NCBI GenBank assembly: GCA_902533585.1
Contig: CACAMG010000003.1
Coordinates: 1-57,468 of the forward strand
Direction: 5' to 3'
Source of the DNA: an uncultured Pelagibacteraceae bacterium
GTDB lineage: Bacteria > Pseudomonadota > Alphaproteobacteria > Pelagibacterales > Pelagibacteraceae
Length of the DNA: 57,468 nt
Positions 10,890 to 22,717 of the stretch are shown piece by piece (within the stretch, counting starts at the first letter, position 1; every line of letters begins with the position of its first letter). Both the position numbers and the translations under genes were made by a program. Below the pieces are notes generated by a model. The model was given only the letters and a program-made list of their open reading frames with translations. It did no database searches and was not told the origin of the DNA.

Positions 10890-11375
10890 ATGAATTTAAG
10901 CAGAATTTACAGAAACGCAATATTAGTATTGTTAATGAGTTTAGTATTAACAGCATGCGCAACCAAGAAGACAACAACTACTGGAGCGCAAATGCAAGGG
11001 GATGTGTACACCGGCACAGACACAGTTAAATATTTAGCTGATGGGGTTCCGGACAGAGTTTTCTTTGCGACAAATGAATCAGTTTTAACAACACGTTCAA
11101 GAGAAACTTTAAGAAAACAAGCTGGATGGTTAAGACAGAATCCAAGCATTAACATAGTTGTTGAAGGTCATGCAGATGAAAGAGGTACAAGAGAATATAA
11201 CTTAGCTCTAGGAGAAAGAAGAGCGAATGCTGCCAAAGATTATCTAATGACTTATGGAGTTTCTTCGGATAGAATTTCAGTGATTAGCTATGGAAAAGAA
11301 AGACCTGTCGACTCAGGATCAAATCCACTATCTTGGTCTAAGAATAGAAGATCAGTTACTGTTAAAGCAAATTAA
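10890..11375 (+). CDS. pal: Peptidoglycan-associated lipoprotein Pal
   Basis: Lipobox LTACATK; OmpA-like VEGHADERGTREYNLALGERRANAAKDYL. Confidence 0.97.
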   Translation: MNLSRIYRNAILVLLMSLVLTACATKKTTTTGAQMQGDVYTGTDTVKYLADGVPDRVFFATNESVLTTRSRETLRKQAGWLRQNPSINIVVEGHADERGTREYNLALGERRANAAKDYLMTYGVSSDRISVISYGKERPVDSGSNPLSWSKNRRSVTVKAN

Positions 11376-11398
11376 GAAATTAATTTAATTACATTATT

Positions 11399-11439
11399 AA
11401 GACCCCGGTTACCTAAAAAGTACCTGGGGTCTTTTTTTT
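11399..11439 (+). terminator. Rho-independent terminator after pal
   Basis: AAGACCCC...GGGGTCTT stem followed by a T tract, 23 nt after the pal stop. Confidence 0.85.
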
Positions 11440-11466
11440 GCCATTATTATAAATACAAATGCATTT

Positions 11467-12450
11467 ATGGTAAGATCAAAAATTAAATATTTTTTTGCAA
11501 TTATTTTTCTATTTTTTTCAATTAATAATTTAAAAGCAGAAAATCATAATATAGATGAAATATTAAAAATAATTCAAAAAGATCTTAAAACATTAGAAAG
11601 GGCAGTATATTCAGACTCATTTAATGCTGAGGGCCAATCAAGCGATTCGACGAATACTCTTGATCAAAATTCTGAAGAAGTTTTAACAAGACATCTATTA
11701 AAGCTTTCTGAAATAGAACAACAATTTCAAGATCTTACAAATAGATTTGAAGAAATAAATTTTAAGATTGATAAATTATCTAATAGAATTTCAAAGACAC
11801 AAGCAGACAATCAGTTTAGGTTGCAACAACTTGAAGAGAAAGCTAATTTTCTTAATAATGATACAAACCTAACAGTTTCTTCAAATATTGAAGAAAAAGA
11901 AAAAATTTTACCTGGAACATCTCAACCACAAGACCTAGGAGCAATTTCTTATAAAGATACTGAAACCAACTTACAAACCCAGCAAACACAATCAATTGAA
12001 TCCACATCAACTGTAGTTACAGAAGTTTTTGAAAAAGAAGAAAGACTGCTTCCCGAAGAAAGTCCTGAAAAACAATATGAATTTGCAACAAGTTTTTTAA
12101 AAGTTGGAGACTATAATACTGCGGAAAGAGCATTTAGAGAATTTGTTATTACAAATCCTGAACATTCTCTAGCAGGAAATGCTCAATATTGGTACGCAGA
12201 AACTTTTAGAATTAGACAATTGTATACTGATGCAGCAGAAGCATATTTAGAAGGATATCAAAAATATCCTAAAAGTGAAAAAGCTCCTATAAATTTACTA
12301 AAACTTGGAGTATCATTAGTTCAGATCGGAGAAAAAGATCAAGGTTGCTTAATGATTTCTGGAGTGGCAGAAAAATACCCTGAAGCAAATCAATCTGTTC
12401 TTCAAAAAGCTAAATATGAAGAAAAAAAGTTTGAATGTAAAAAAACATAG
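11467..12450 (+). CDS. cpoB: Tol-Pal cell division coordinator CpoB/YbgF
   Basis: Signal peptide, N-terminal coiled coil, C-terminal TPR (QYEFATSFLKVGDYNTAERAFREFVITNPEHSLAGNAQYWYAE). Confidence 0.92.
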   Translation: MVRSKIKYFFAIIFLFFSINNLKAENHNIDEILKIIQKDLKTLERAVYSDSFNAEGQSSDSTNTLDQNSEEVLTRHLLKLSEIEQQFQDLTNRFEEINFKIDKLSNRISKTQADNQFRLQQLEEKANFLNNDTNLTVSSNIEEKEKILPGTSQPQDLGAISYKDTETNLQTQQTQSIESTSTVVTEVFEKEERLLPEESPEKQYEFATSFLKVGDYNTAERAFREFVITNPEHSLAGNAQYWYAETFRIRQLYTDAAEAYLEGYQKYPKSEKAPINLLKLGVSLVQIGEKDQGCLMISGVAEKYPEANQSVLQKAKYEEKKFECKKT

Positions 12451-13471
12451 TCATAAAAAATTATTTAGAAATTTAAAAAATCTTAAAATTAAAAGAATTT
12501 ATAATATCTTTAAAAACTCTTTAAAAAACAATGACGATTCCCAAAATCTTGCTGTAGCTCTTTCTGGAGGGCCCGATAGTCTGGCATTATGTTATTTTGC
12601 AAAATGTTATGGAATTGAGAAAGATATCAATATTTTTTATTACATTGTTGATCATAAATTAAGAACAAATTCTTCAAAAGAAACAAACCAAATTGTAGTT
12701 TTTTTAAAAAAATTTAACATAAAATGTAAGGTTTTAACTTGGAGAGGAAAAAAGCCAACTTCAAATATTCAATCAACAGCCAGAGAGTCTAGATATACAT
12801 TATTATTTAATCAGTGCTTGAATGATAAAGTGCAAAATATTTTATTTGGGCATCATATAGACGATCTGTATGAAAATTTTTTTATAAGGTTATTAAGGGG
12901 TTCCGGGTTAAAAGGTCTGGCATCTTTTAATGAAACAAAAACAGAAAGAGGAAATAAAATTAATATTTTAAGGCCGTTTATTAATGTGGATAAAAAGTCT
13001 CTAACTTATGTGGCAAAATATATTTTTAATTTTTATATTAAAGATCCTTCAAACAGTAATAATATTTTTACAAGAGTTAGAATCAGAAAAATGATTAATA
13101 ATTTAAAGAAAGAAGGACTTGATAACAAAAAACTAATATTAACACTTAATAATTTGCAGGATTCAAATAAAACAATTAACCATTATGTAGATCAAAATAT
13201 TTTGTTAAATTCAAATTTTTCAAAAGACAAACCAAAAGTGATTTTAAATAGTCGTTTTTTCCAAGAACCAAATGAAATAGTTTTTAGATCAATTTCTAAA
13301 ATTTTAAAAAAAATCGGAAAAAAATACTATTATCCAAGAGGAAAAAGTGTCGCGTTTGTATTAAAAAAAATTAACTCAAAAAACTTTAAAAAAATTTCAC
13401 TAGCCAACTGTATTATTGAAAAATTAAACAATTCTTACATTATTTATAAAGAAATGAGTAAAATAAGTTAA
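12416..13471 (+). CDS. tilS: tRNA(Ile)-lysidine synthase
   Basis: AVALSGGPDSLALCYF PP-loop, GHHIDDLYENFFIRLLRGSGLKGL. Overlaps the cpoB end; the true start may be internal or non-ATG. Confidence 0.92.
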   Translation: MKKKSLNVKKHSHKKLFRNLKNLKIKRIYNIFKNSLKNNDDSQNLAVALSGGPDSLALCYFAKCYGIEKDINIFYYIVDHKLRTNSSKETNQIVVFLKKFNIKCKVLTWRGKKPTSNIQSTARESRYTLLFNQCLNDKVQNILFGHHIDDLYENFFIRLLRGSGLKGLASFNETKTERGNKINILRPFINVDKKSLTYVAKYIFNFYIKDPSNSNNIFTRVRIRKMINNLKKEGLDNKKLILTLNNLQDSNKTINHYVDQNILLNSNFSKDKPKVILNSRFFQEPNEIVFRSISKILKKIGKKYYYPRGKSVAFVLKKINSKNFKKISLANCIIEKLNNSYIIYKEMSKIS

Positions 13472-13525
13472 TTTTTAGTCAAATTGACACTTGTTTAATT
13501 TATAATAATTCTTACTTTATATGTT

Positions 13526-15418
13526 ATGAATTTTAAAAATTTAGCTATGTGGGCAGTCATAGTGTTGTTGACTGTTGGTCTGTACAACATGTTTAAAAAT
13601 CCACAGGGATCAAATTACCAAAAAAATAATATAATTTTTTCAGAATTTTTATCTGAAGTTGAAAATGGTAGAGTTGTTCAAGTAGAAATACAAGGTAACA
13701 ATATTAAAGGGATAATGTCTAATGGTGATAAGTTTGTAACTTATTCTCCAAACGATCCAAATTTAATTGAAAAATTATCTGAAAAAGGTGTAAGCATTTC
13801 TGCTGCTCCTTTAGAAGAAAAAATGCCTTCGCTTTTTGGAGTTCTTTTATCTTGGTTTCCTATGCTTTTATTAATTGCAGTTTGGATTTTTTTTATGAGA
13901 CAAATGCAAGGAGGAAAAGGTGGAGCAATGGGTTTTGGAAAATCAAAAGCAAAAATGATGAATGAATTAAAAGGAAAAGTTACCTTTAAAGATGTTGCTG
14001 GTATAGAGGAAGCTAAAGAAGAAGTTGAAGAAGTAGTAGAATTTTTAAAAGATCCAAAAAAATTTAGTAGACTTGGAGGAAAAATTCCAAGAGGATGTCT
14101 TTTGGTTGGACCTCCAGGTACCGGCAAAACTTTACTCGCGCGAGCAATTGCAGGTGAAGCAGCTGTACCATTTTTTACTATATCTGGTTCTGACTTTGTC
14201 GAAATGTTTGTTGGTGTTGGCGCATCAAGAGTAAGAGATATGTTTGAGCAGGGTAAAAAACATGCACCGTGCATAATTTTTATAGATGAAATAGATGCTG
14301 TTGGAAGAAGCAGAGGAGCTGGGTTAGGTGGGGGAAATGATGAAAGAGAACAAACATTAAACCAGCTATTAGTTGAGATGGATGGATTTGATACTAATGA
14401 AGGAGTTATTATTATTGCAGCAACAAACAGACCAGATGTTTTAGACCCAGCTTTACTAAGACCCGGTAGATTTGATAGACAAGTGGTTGTATCTTTACCT
14501 GATATAATTGGTAGAGAGAAAATTCTAAAAGTTCACGCAAAAAAAATATCGATGACACCTGATATTAACTTAAGAACAGTGGCGAGAGGTACTCCTGGAT
14601 TTTCAGGAGCGGATTTGGCCAACTTAGTCAATGAAGCAGCTTTATTGGCCGCAAGAAAAAACAAGAGGATTGTTACTAACCAAGAGTTCGAGGAAGCAAA
14701 AGATAAGGTTATGATGGGCGCTGAAAGAAGGTCTATGGTTATGACTGAAGATGAAAAAAAATTAACAGCATATCATGAAGCTGGACATGCAATAGTAACT
14801 ATAAATGAAAAAGCAGCTTATCCAATTCATAAAGCAACAATAATACCTAGAGGTAGAGCTTTAGGGATGGTAATGCAATTACCAGAAAGAGACGAACTTT
14901 CTCAGACAAGAGAACAATTACATGCCCAAATGGCAATTGCAATGGGAGGAAGAGTTGCTGAAGAAATTATATTTGGAGAAGAAAAGGTAACTACCGGAGC
15001 AGCCAGCGATATTGAACAAGCTACAAAAAGAGCAAGAGCAATGGTTATGAGAGCTGGTTTAAGTAAAGAATTAGGACCAGTTGCTTATGGCGAAAATGAA
15101 GAAGAAGTTTTTCTTGGCAGATCTGTTGCAAGGCAGCAAAATATGTCTGAAGAAACTGCTAGAAAAGTAGATAGCGAAATAAGAAAAATTGTTGATAAAG
15201 GATATGAAAGAGCAAAAAAAGTATTAACTGAAAAAATAGATGATTTACATAAATTAGCTAAGGCTCTCCTTACTTATGAGACATTATCAGGAAGTGAAAT
15301 AGAGGATTTAATAAATAAAAATATATATCCTGCTAACAAAGACGATCTAAAGATTGAAGACCAGGAACAAGGATCAGCTCTGGGATCAATTGGATTAAAA
15401 CCAAAAATTGTACATTAA
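13526..15418 (+). CDS. ftsH: ATP-dependent zinc metalloprotease FtsH
   Basis: [18 protein letters not shown] Walker A, HEAGH zinc motif, two N-terminal TMs. Confidence 0.98.
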   Translation: MNFKNLAMWAVIVLLTVGLYNMFKNPQGSNYQKNNIIFSEFLSEVENGRVVQVEIQGNNIKGIMSNGDKFVTYSPNDPNLIEKLSEKGVSISAAPLEEKMPSLFGVLLSWFPMLLLIAVWIFFMRQMQGGKGGAMGFGKSKAKMMNELKGKVTFKDVAGIEEAKEEVEEVVEFLKDPKKFSRLGGKIPRGCLLVGPPGTGKTLLARAIAGEAAVPFFTISGSDFVEMFVGVGASRVRDMFEQGKKHAPCIIFIDEIDAVGRSRGAGLGGGNDEREQTLNQLLVEMDGFDTNEGVIIIAATNRPDVLDPALLRPGRFDRQVVVSLPDIIGREKILKVHAKKISMTPDINLRTVARGTPGFSGADLANLVNEAALLAARKNKRIVTNQEFEEAKDKVMMGAERRSMVMTEDEKKLTAYHEAGHAIVTINEKAAYPIHKATIIPRGRALGMVMQLPERDELSQTREQLHAQMAIAMGGRVAEEIIFGEEKVTTGAASDIEQATKRARAMVMRAGLSKELGPVAYGENEEEVFLGRSVARQQNMSEETARKVDSEIRKIVDKGYERAKKVLTEKIDDLHKLAKALLTYETLSGSEIEDLINKNIYPANKDDLKIEDQEQGSALGSIGLKPKIVH

Positions 15419-15424
15419 TCCATA

Positions 15425-16477
15425 ATGCAAAAATATTACACAAAAGTGTGTAATTTTTATTATGGCTCAGATTCTAGAATAAAAGTTAAAAAAAAACTTT
15501 CTTTGCCTTTAAACGGTAATAATTTTATATCTTTTGATTCTTTAGAAATATTATCTAGAAATAGTAGAAAAAGAATTCATATTAAAGATATAAAAAAACA
15601 GTCAAAAAAATTAAGAAAAAAAATATATTTTGATTTAAAAAAAATAACAAAAAAAAAAAAATTTAAAAAATTACATTTATCATCTTTTCCAATTTTAATG
15701 GGTATTTTAAATCTGACGCCTGATAGCTTTTCAGATGGAGGATTATATAATAATAAAAAATTATCTTATAAGTATGCAAAGAACTTGGTAAAAGCAGGAT
15801 GTAAAATTTTAGATATTGGAGGTGAATCAACAAGACCAGGAGCCAAAGATATTTCTAAAAATATAGAATGGAAAAGAATTAAATCAGTAATAAATAAACT
15901 AAAAAAAATAAATAACTTTATTTCATTAGATACAAGGAAAAGTTGGATAATGGAACAAGGTATTAAAAATAATATAAATTTAATTAATGATGTGTCTGGA
16001 TTTACTTATGATGAAAACACATTAAATATTTTAAAAAAATTTAAAACACCTTTTATAATTCATCATATGAAAGGGACACCTCAAACAATGCAAAAAGATC
16101 CAAAATACAAAAATGTATTATTAGATATATATGATTACTTTGAAAGAAAAATCAATCAAATAAGAAAAATTGGAATTAAACATAATAATATAATATTAGA
16201 TCCTGGGATTGGCTTTGGAAAAAATTTGAAACATAATATTACTTTAATTTCAAATATTTCTATTTTCCACTCGCTAGGTTTTCCTATAATGTTAGGTATT
16301 TCAAGAAAAAAATTTATTAAAGATTTGTCAGGAAAAAATGATAGCAAAAAAAGAATTGGCGGAACTATTTCATCGACACTGTATTCAATGACACAAGGTG
16401 TACAAATTTTGAGAATACACGATATTAATGAAGTAAACCAAAGTATTAAGGTATTTAAGTCTATAAAATTTAATTAA
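15425..16477 (+). CDS. folP: Dihydropteroate synthase
   Basis: MGILNLTPDSFSDGG, LDIGGESTRPGA, LDPGIGFGKN. Confidence 0.95.
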   Translation: MQKYYTKVCNFYYGSDSRIKVKKKLSLPLNGNNFISFDSLEILSRNSRKRIHIKDIKKQSKKLRKKIYFDLKKITKKKKFKKLHLSSFPILMGILNLTPDSFSDGGLYNNKKLSYKYAKNLVKAGCKILDIGGESTRPGAKDISKNIEWKRIKSVINKLKKINNFISLDTRKSWIMEQGIKNNINLINDVSGFTYDENTLNILKKFKTPFIIHHMKGTPQTMQKDPKYKNVLLDIYDYFERKINQIRKIGIKHNNIILDPGIGFGKNLKHNITLISNISIFHSLGFPIMLGISRKKFIKDLSGKNDSKKRIGGTISSTLYSMTQGVQILRIHDINEVNQSIKVFKSIKFN

Positions 16478-17808
16478 TGTCAAAAAAATATTTTGGAACA
16501 GATGGTATAAGAGGAACAGTAAATAAAGGAAATATAAATGGTGAAATGTTTTTTAGGTTTGGTTTATCTGCTGGAACATATTTTAGAAATTTAAAAAAAA
16601 CAAAACAAATTGCAATAATTGCTAAAGATACTAGATTGTCAGGTTATACACTAGAACCTGCGTTAGTTTCAGGACTAACATCAGCAGGAATGCATGTCTA
16701 TACACTTGGTCCACTACCCACAAATGGCCTTGCTATGTTAACAAGAAAAATGAAAGCAAATATGGGTATAATGATTACTGCATCACATAATCCGTATTAT
16801 GACAATGGGTTAAAACTTTTTGGACCCGACGGTTTAAAACTTTCAGATAAAATTGAAAAAAAAATTGAAAGATTAATTGATTCAAAAATAATAAAAAATC
16901 TTTCAAGAGCTGAAATTCTTGGCAGAGTAAAGAGGTTAGAGGATGGAAACGATAGATATGTAAGTATTTTAAAAAGCAACTTTCCAAAAAATTTCAATTT
17001 AAAAGGTTTAAAAATCGCAATAGATTGTGCTAACGGAGCAGGATACAAATCTGGGCCAACACTATTAAAATCTTTAGGTGCAAAAGTTTTTAGCACAGGC
17101 GTTTCGCCTAATGGTCTAAATATAAATGATAAAAGTGGATCTACCTTTCCATCAAAAATAAGATCGTTAACAAAAAAACATAAAAGTCATCTTGGTATAT
17201 CCTTAGATGGAGATGCTGATAGAGTAATATTGTGTGATGAAAAAGGAAAAATTATAGATGGAGATCAGATAATAGCTATGTTAGCAACCAGATGGAAAAG
17301 AAAAAAAATTCTTAAAGGCGGAGTTATCGGGACAACAATGTCAAATTATGGATTACAGAACTATTTTAAAAAGCAAAAAATAAAATTCTATAGAGCCAAT
17401 GTGGGAGACAGATATGTTAAAGAAAAAATGCAAAAATACAAATTTAATTTAGGTGGAGAACAATCAGGACATATTATTTTAGGAAAATTTGCTACTACTG
17501 GAGATGGCTTGTTGGTTGCGCTTGAGGTTTTATTTTCAATGAGAAAAGGAAATAAAGCTAGCAACTTATTTAATGTTTTTAAACCAACACCTCAAATATT
17601 AGAAAATATAACTGTTAAAAATAAATTAGTAATTAATTCCAGAAAATGCAAGATAGCGATAAAAAAGGCAAAAAAACTTATTAAAAACCAGGGCAGAATG
17701 TTAGTTAGAAAATCTGGTACAGAACCAAAAATTAGAATTATGGGAGAGTCCGAAAATAAAAAATTACTTTTAAAATGTATTCAAATAGTTAAAAGATCAA
17801 TTAGATAA
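16477..17808 (+). CDS. glmM: Phosphoglucosamine mutase
   Basis: KYFGTDGIRGTVN, MITASHNPYYDNGLK, SLDGDADRV, VRKSGTEPKIRIM. Confidence 0.97.
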   Translation: MSKKYFGTDGIRGTVNKGNINGEMFFRFGLSAGTYFRNLKKTKQIAIIAKDTRLSGYTLEPALVSGLTSAGMHVYTLGPLPTNGLAMLTRKMKANMGIMITASHNPYYDNGLKLFGPDGLKLSDKIEKKIERLIDSKIIKNLSRAEILGRVKRLEDGNDRYVSILKSNFPKNFNLKGLKIAIDCANGAGYKSGPTLLKSLGAKVFSTGVSPNGLNINDKSGSTFPSKIRSLTKKHKSHLGISLDGDADRVILCDEKGKIIDGDQIIAMLATRWKRKKILKGGVIGTTMSNYGLQNYFKKQKIKFYRANVGDRYVKEKMQKYKFNLGGEQSGHIILGKFATTGDGLLVALEVLFSMRKGNKASNLFNVFKPTPQILENITVKNKLVINSRKCKIAIKKAKKLIKNQGRMLVRKSGTEPKIRIMGESENKKLLLKCIQIVKRSIR

Positions 17809-17809
17809 A

Positions 17810-18622
17810 TTGAAACCTAAATCAAAAATACTCATAGTTGCTGGATCAGACTCTTCTGGTGGAGCTGGAATTCAAGCTGATATAAAAACAATAACTTCTC
17901 TTGGAGGATATGCCATGACAGCAATAACCGCTATTACTTCACAAAATTCAACTGGAGTTAAATCTATTGTGCCTATTTCACCAAAAGAAATATCAAAACA
18001 AATTGAATTTACATCACAAGATATAAAACCTAATACAATAAAAATTGGAATGCTTGGTTCAGCCAAAGTAATTGAGGCAGTTCTAAAATCACTAAAAAAA
18101 ATAAAGATAAAAAAAATTATTTTAGATCCTGTAATGGTAGCTAAAGATGGAACAAAATTGATTAATCATAAAGCAATTGAAATTTTAAAAAAAAAATTAA
18201 TAAAAAAAGCAACTTTAATTACACCTAATATTCCTGAAGCAGAAATTTTAACAAATATAAAAATTAAAAAACACAAAGATATGATTTATGCAGCAAACAT
18301 TCTTTTAAAATTAGGAGCAAAAAATGTTCTAATTAAAGGAGGTCATCTACCATATAAAATTATGAAAGATGTTTTTGTTAATAAAAAAGAAATAGCAATT
18401 TTTAAAAATAATAAAATTCTCACAAGACATACTCATGGTACAGGCTGTACTTTATCTAGCGCTATCGCCACCTATTATTCGTGTGGAAAAACATTAAAGA
18501 AATCTTGTGATATGGCAATTAAGTATGTTAACCATGCAATTGTAACTAGACCCAAATATGGAAAAGGTTATGGACCAATTAATCACTTGAATACAATTAT
18601 AGTAAGTAAAAAATTTAGATGA
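17810..18622 (+). CDS. thiD: Hydroxymethylpyrimidine/phosphomethylpyrimidine kinase
   Basis: [57 protein letters not shown]. Confidence 0.95.
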   Translation: MKPKSKILIVAGSDSSGGAGIQADIKTITSLGGYAMTAITAITSQNSTGVKSIVPISPKEISKQIEFTSQDIKPNTIKIGMLGSAKVIEAVLKSLKKIKIKKIILDPVMVAKDGTKLINHKAIEILKKKLIKKATLITPNIPEAEILTNIKIKKHKDMIYAANILLKLGAKNVLIKGGHLPYKIMKDVFVNKKEIAIFKNNKILTRHTHGTGCTLSSAIATYYSCGKTLKKSCDMAIKYVNHAIVTRPKYGKGYGPINHLNTIIVSKKFR

Positions 18623-19911
18623 AAAACGTTGTAGTAGTAGGCACTCAATGGGGAGACGAAGGCAAAGGAAAAATTGTAGACTGGCTCTCGGATCAAGCTG
18701 ACGTAATTGTAAGATTCCAAGGAGGTCACAATGCCGGCCATACATTGGTTATAGACGGGACAGTCTATAAATTAAGATTATTGCCTTCTGGAATTGTAAG
18801 AAAAAATAAAATTTCAATTATTGGAAATGGCGTTGTTATTGATCCCTGGGCGTTATTAGATGAGATTGAAGAAATAAAGTCAAAAGGTGTAGATGTATCT
18901 GAAAAAAATTTAATTATATCAGAATCATCAAACTTAATTTTGCCCTTTCATAAAGAACTAGACGAATTCAGAGAAGATGATGCCGGCAAATCAAAAATAG
19001 GAACCACAAGGAGAGGGATTGGCCCAGCTTATGAGGATAAAGTAGGAAGAAGATCTATAAGAGTTTTGGACTTAATCTCAGAAGAATATATAGACAAAAG
19101 ATTAGAAACTTCATTATTACATCATAATGTTATTAGAAAGGGAATGGGTAAAAATACTTATGACAAAAATGAAATTAAAAGAGAACTAATAAAAATAGCA
19201 CCCAAAATATTAAAATATTCTAAGCCAGTATGGAAAAAAATTGATGAGTTTAAATCTAAAGGTAAAAAAATATTGTTTGAAGGGGCTCAAGGGATTTTAT
19301 TAGACGTGGATCATGGAACTTATCCTTTTGTTACTTCATCAAACACAGTTCCAGCATCTGCTGCAATTGGAACAGGATGTGGTCTTGATACTATAAACTA
19401 CGTTTTAGGAATTACCAAAGCTTACACCACAAGGGTTGGAGAAGGTCCTTTCCCAACAGAATTAAATAACAAAATTGGTGAGCATCTTGCTAATGTAGGT
19501 AAAGAATTTGGCACCGTTACAAGCCGAAAAAGAAGATGTGGGTGGTTTGATGCAGTATTAGTTAGACAAACAATAAAAATTTCAGGAATACATACAATTG
19601 CTTTAACAAAACTTGATGTGTTAGACGATTTAGAAGAAATTAAAGTATGTGTAGCTTATGAACTTGATGGAAAAAAGATAGACTATTTATCTGCTTCAAC
19701 AGAAAATCAGTTAAGAATAAAACCTGTTTATAAATCTTTTAAAGGATGGAAGTCATCAACAAAAGGAATAAAAAAATTTGATGATCTGCCGGAAAGTGCA
19801 AAAATATATATAAGGGATTTAGAAAAAATATTAGAAACTAAAATTTCAAGCATATCTACAAGTCCAGAGAGAAATGATACTATATTATTGGAAGATCCTT
19901 TTAATATTTAA
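18619..19911 (+). CDS. purA: Adenylosuccinate synthase
   Basis: [41 protein letters not shown]. Confidence 0.98.
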   Translation: MKNVVVVGTQWGDEGKGKIVDWLSDQADVIVRFQGGHNAGHTLVIDGTVYKLRLLPSGIVRKNKISIIGNGVVIDPWALLDEIEEIKSKGVDVSEKNLIISESSNLILPFHKELDEFREDDAGKSKIGTTRRGIGPAYEDKVGRRSIRVLDLISEEYIDKRLETSLLHHNVIRKGMGKNTYDKNEIKRELIKIAPKILKYSKPVWKKIDEFKSKGKKILFEGAQGILLDVDHGTYPFVTSSNTVPASAAIGTGCGLDTINYVLGITKAYTTRVGEGPFPTELNNKIGEHLANVGKEFGTVTSRKRRCGWFDAVLVRQTIKISGIHTIALTKLDVLDDLEEIKVCVAYELDGKKIDYLSASTENQLRIKPVYKSFKGWKSSTKGIKKFDDLPESAKIYIRDLEKILETKISSISTSPERNDTILLEDPFNI

Positions 19912-20798
19912 TTTGCAGGCAAAAGGTTTTTTGATTTAGCTGAATTTAACATGTGTTTTTGAAGTTTTTCAAAAGCTTTATTTTCTATTTGTCGTATTCT
20001 TTCTCTGCTTATTTTAAATTTTTTACTTAGATCTTCAAGAGTTATCGGTTTATCAGTTAATCTTCTAGCATAAAGAATTTTTTTCTCTCTTTCGTTTAAT
20101 ATTTTTACTGATTCTTGAAGTAAATCTTTTCTTTGTTCCATTTCTTCTTTTTGGGCAATTTTTAACTCTTGGTCCATATCTTTATCTACGATCCAATCTT
20201 GCCATTGATCTCCATCTTCGCCAATAGGCGCATTTAAAGAATATTCTTTTCCCGAAAGTCTTCTATTCATTGAAACAACTTCTTCCTCACTAACATTAAG
20301 CTTTGATGCAATATTTTTAACATGTTCTTCTCTTAGATCGCCCTCGCTTCTTGGAGCAATTTGGTTTTTTAATTTTTTAAGATTAAAAAATAGTTTTTTT
20401 TGAGCAGTTGTAGTTCCAATTTTTACTAAACTCCATGATCTTAGAATATATTCTTGAATTGATGCTTTTATCCACCACATAGCATATGTTGCAAGTCTAA
20501 ATCCTTTTTCTGGTTCAAATTTTTTAACAGCTTGCATTAATCCTACATTACCTTCTGATATCATTTCATTTAACGGAAGTCCGTATCCTTTATAACCCAT
20601 AGCAATTTTTGCAACCAATCTCAGATGGCTTGTTACTAGTTTTTCTGCAGATTTAACATTTCCTGTTGTTTTCCAGTTTTTTGCAAGCATATATTCTTCC
20701 TCAGCATCAAGCATTGGAAATTTTTTAATTTGAGAAAGATATAAGGAAAGACCTCCTTCGCTTGAGAGTACCGGTAAATTATAAGTTGTATCTGCCAT
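19908..20798 (-). CDS. rpoH: Heat-shock sigma factor RpoH (sigma-32)
   Basis: [115 protein letters not shown]. Confidence 0.95.
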   Translation of the reverse strand: MADTTYNLPVLSSEGGLSLYLSQIKKFPMLDAEEEYMLAKNWKTTGNVKSAEKLVTSHLRLVAKIAMGYKGYGLPLNEMISEGNVGLMQAVKKFEPEKGFRLATYAMWWIKASIQEYILRSWSLVKIGTTTAQKKLFFNLKKLKNQIAPRSEGDLREEHVKNIASKLNVSEEEVVSMNRRLSGKEYSLNAPIGEDGDQWQDWIVDKDMDQELKIAQKEEMEQRKDLLQESVKILNEREKKILYARRLTDKPITLEDLSKKFKISRERIRQIENKAFEKLQKHMLNSAKSKNLLPAN

Positions 20799-20841
20799 AG
20801 TAGCTGTTTATTTAATAAAGATTTAAAATAATACAATAACT

Positions 20842-21822
20842 TTATTTGTTAGTATTTCTTAGCATTTTTAAAACTTTATCTAAATCATATGGCAATTTTG
20901 AGGAAAACTCTAAAGTTTCACCAGTTTTTGGGTGAATAAACCCAAGAGTTTTGGCATGCAAAAAGTGCCTGTTTAAATTTAATATAACTTTTTTAAGCTC
21001 TTCATCAATTTTTTTTAATTTTTTAAATTTTTTTTTATATTTTTTATCTCCTAAAATATTATTTCCTTTATAACTCATATGTACTCTTATTTGATGGGTT
21101 CTCCCAGTTTCTAGAATACACTCTACAAAACTAAATGTAGGGGTTTTGTTATTTTCAAAAATCTCTAATGTATTATAATTGGTAATTGCTTTTTTTCCTT
21201 TTAAAACTCCAACTTCCATGAGTTGTCTATTTTTTGAGCTTCTTTTTATTAAGGTTTGTATCTTTCCGTTTTGAGGTCTTAATTTTCCCCATATTAAAGT
21301 TTGATAGACTCTTTTAATAGTATGTTTTTTAAATTGAGAAGACAAATGTTCGTGAGTGAAGTTATTTTTTGCTACTACAATTAAACCTGATGTATCTTTA
21401 TCAATTCGATGAACTATACCTGGCCTTAGTTCATCGCCAATTGTTGATAGATTATTTTTACAATAATCTATCAGTGCATTTACAATAGTTTTATCATAAT
21501 TTCCTGCCCCAGGATGTATAGAAATTCCAGAAGATTTATTAATAACCAACAAGTCATCATCTTCATAAACTAAATCAAGTTTATATTTGTAGGGTTTTAG
21601 TGAAGCTTTTTTAGGTTCAGGAATATTTAAAACAATTTCATCTCCTGAAAATATCTTTTTTGAAGGGTTTTCGAGAATTGAATTATTTAGTTTTACGCTT
21701 TTTTTTAAAATTAAATTTTTAACTCTAGTTCTACTTAATTCATTATCATTATAAGCAATGTAAGAATCAATTCTTTGTCCATTTCCACTATCATCTACAA
21801 TTAATTTAATGATATTTTTCAT
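20842..21822 (-). CDS. rluD: RluD-family 23S rRNA pseudouridine synthase
   Basis: S4-like N-terminus, PGIVHRIDKDTSGLIVVAKN, GRTHQIRVHMSYKGNNILGDKKY. Confidence 0.92.
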   Translation of the reverse strand: MKNIIKLIVDDSGNGQRIDSYIAYNDNELSRTRVKNLILKKSVKLNNSILENPSKKIFSGDEIVLNIPEPKKASLKPYKYKLDLVYEDDDLLVINKSSGISIHPGAGNYDKTIVNALIDYCKNNLSTIGDELRPGIVHRIDKDTSGLIVVAKNNFTHEHLSSQFKKHTIKRVYQTLIWGKLRPQNGKIQTLIKRSSKNRQLMEVGVLKGKKAITNYNTLEIFENNKTPTFSFVECILETGRTHQIRVHMSYKGNNILGDKKYKKKFKKLKKIDEELKKVILNLNRHFLHAKTLGFIHPKTGETLEFSSKLPYDLDKVLKMLRNTNK

Positions 21823-21845
21823 AAATTATAATAATAATACTATAT

Positions 21846-21922
21846 GCGCTCGTAGCTCAACTGGATAGAGCGCCAGATTTCGGCTCTGGAGGTTCAGGGT
21901 TCGACTCCTTGCGGGCGCACCA
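21846..21922 (+). tRNA. tRNA-Arg, anticodon TCG
   Basis: 77 nt cloverleaf: acceptor GCGCTCG/CGGGCGC, D-stem GCTC/GAGC, anticodon stem CCAGA/TCTGG with loop TTTCGGC, T-loop TTCGACT, encoded CCA. Confidence 0.97.
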
Positions 21923-21924
21923 AA

Positions 21925-22716
21925 TTATTCTCCCATATTTACTAAAGTACCTTTTTTCCGAGCTCCATAAAAAGCTAAATAAAAAACAATAATAGCACCT
22001 AAGAAATAAAATAAATTTAATGTAAGTGCAGTTATAACATTTTTGTAATTAACTATATTATTTACCAAAATAGATCTAGCTTCTTCAAATAAATAAACCA
22101 GAGGTAAGCTTTTAGCAAATATTTGTAACCATTCTGGTAGAATTGATAGAGGATAATAAACACAACCTAATGGAGCTAATATAAAAAGAGATGACCAAGC
22201 TACATTTTCAAATGCTGGACCAAATCTTAAAAGTCCCGATGTTACAAGCAAACCCAGTGTTGTTCCAAAAAGATATAAACTTAGAAAAAGTAAAAAAAGT
22301 GGAGGCCCCATTTTTAATAAAGACACACCAAATAACGGATTCATAAGTATTATTGCTGGAACGATTCCAATTAACGTTCTTAATAAAGCAGTAGAAGTTA
22401 GAGCTGTTATTATTTCACTTAATTTTAAAGGAGAAACAAATAGATTGGTAAAATTTCTACTCCAAATTTCTTCTAAAAATAACATATTAAAACTTATGCT
22501 CGAACGGAATAAAAAATCATAAAGAATTGCGCAACTTAATATTACACCAACAGTATTATTGTAATAATCGCTATGCATAGTAAAAAATTGTGAAATAAAT
22601 CCCCATAAAATTATTTGAATAGTTGGCCAATAGATCAAATCTAAGATTCTTGGAAAGGATCCTTTAATCAAATAAAGATGGCGAATAGACAATCCATAAA
22701 TTCTATAAAATTTCAT
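21925..22716 (-). CDS. ABC-2 type transporter permease
   Basis: Six-TM-like hydrophobic protein; directly downstream of the ABC ATPase domain. Confidence 0.85.
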   Translation of the reverse strand: MKFYRIYGLSIRHLYLIKGSFPRILDLIYWPTIQIILWGFISQFFTMHSDYYNNTVGVILSCAILYDFLFRSSISFNMLFLEEIWSRNFTNLFVSPLKLSEIITALTSTALLRTLIGIVPAIILMNPLFGVSLLKMGPPLFLLFLSLYLFGTTLGLLVTSGLLRFGPAFENVAWSSLFILAPLGCVYYPLSILPEWLQIFAKSLPLVYLFEEARSILVNNIVNYKNVITALTLNLFYFLGAIIVFYLAFYGARKKGTLVNMGE

Positions 22717-22717
22717 A

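Noticed and set aside
13741-14274. 177-aa antisense ORF inside ftsH, and many similar antisense ORFs (e.g. 1230-1601, 9627-9938, 23163-23603, 30766-31029, 53199-53588)
   Set aside because: They lie wholly within strongly supported genes on the other strand, have low-complexity Ser/Phe/Leu-rich translations typical of antisense frames of Lys/Glu-rich genes, and show no recognisable domains.
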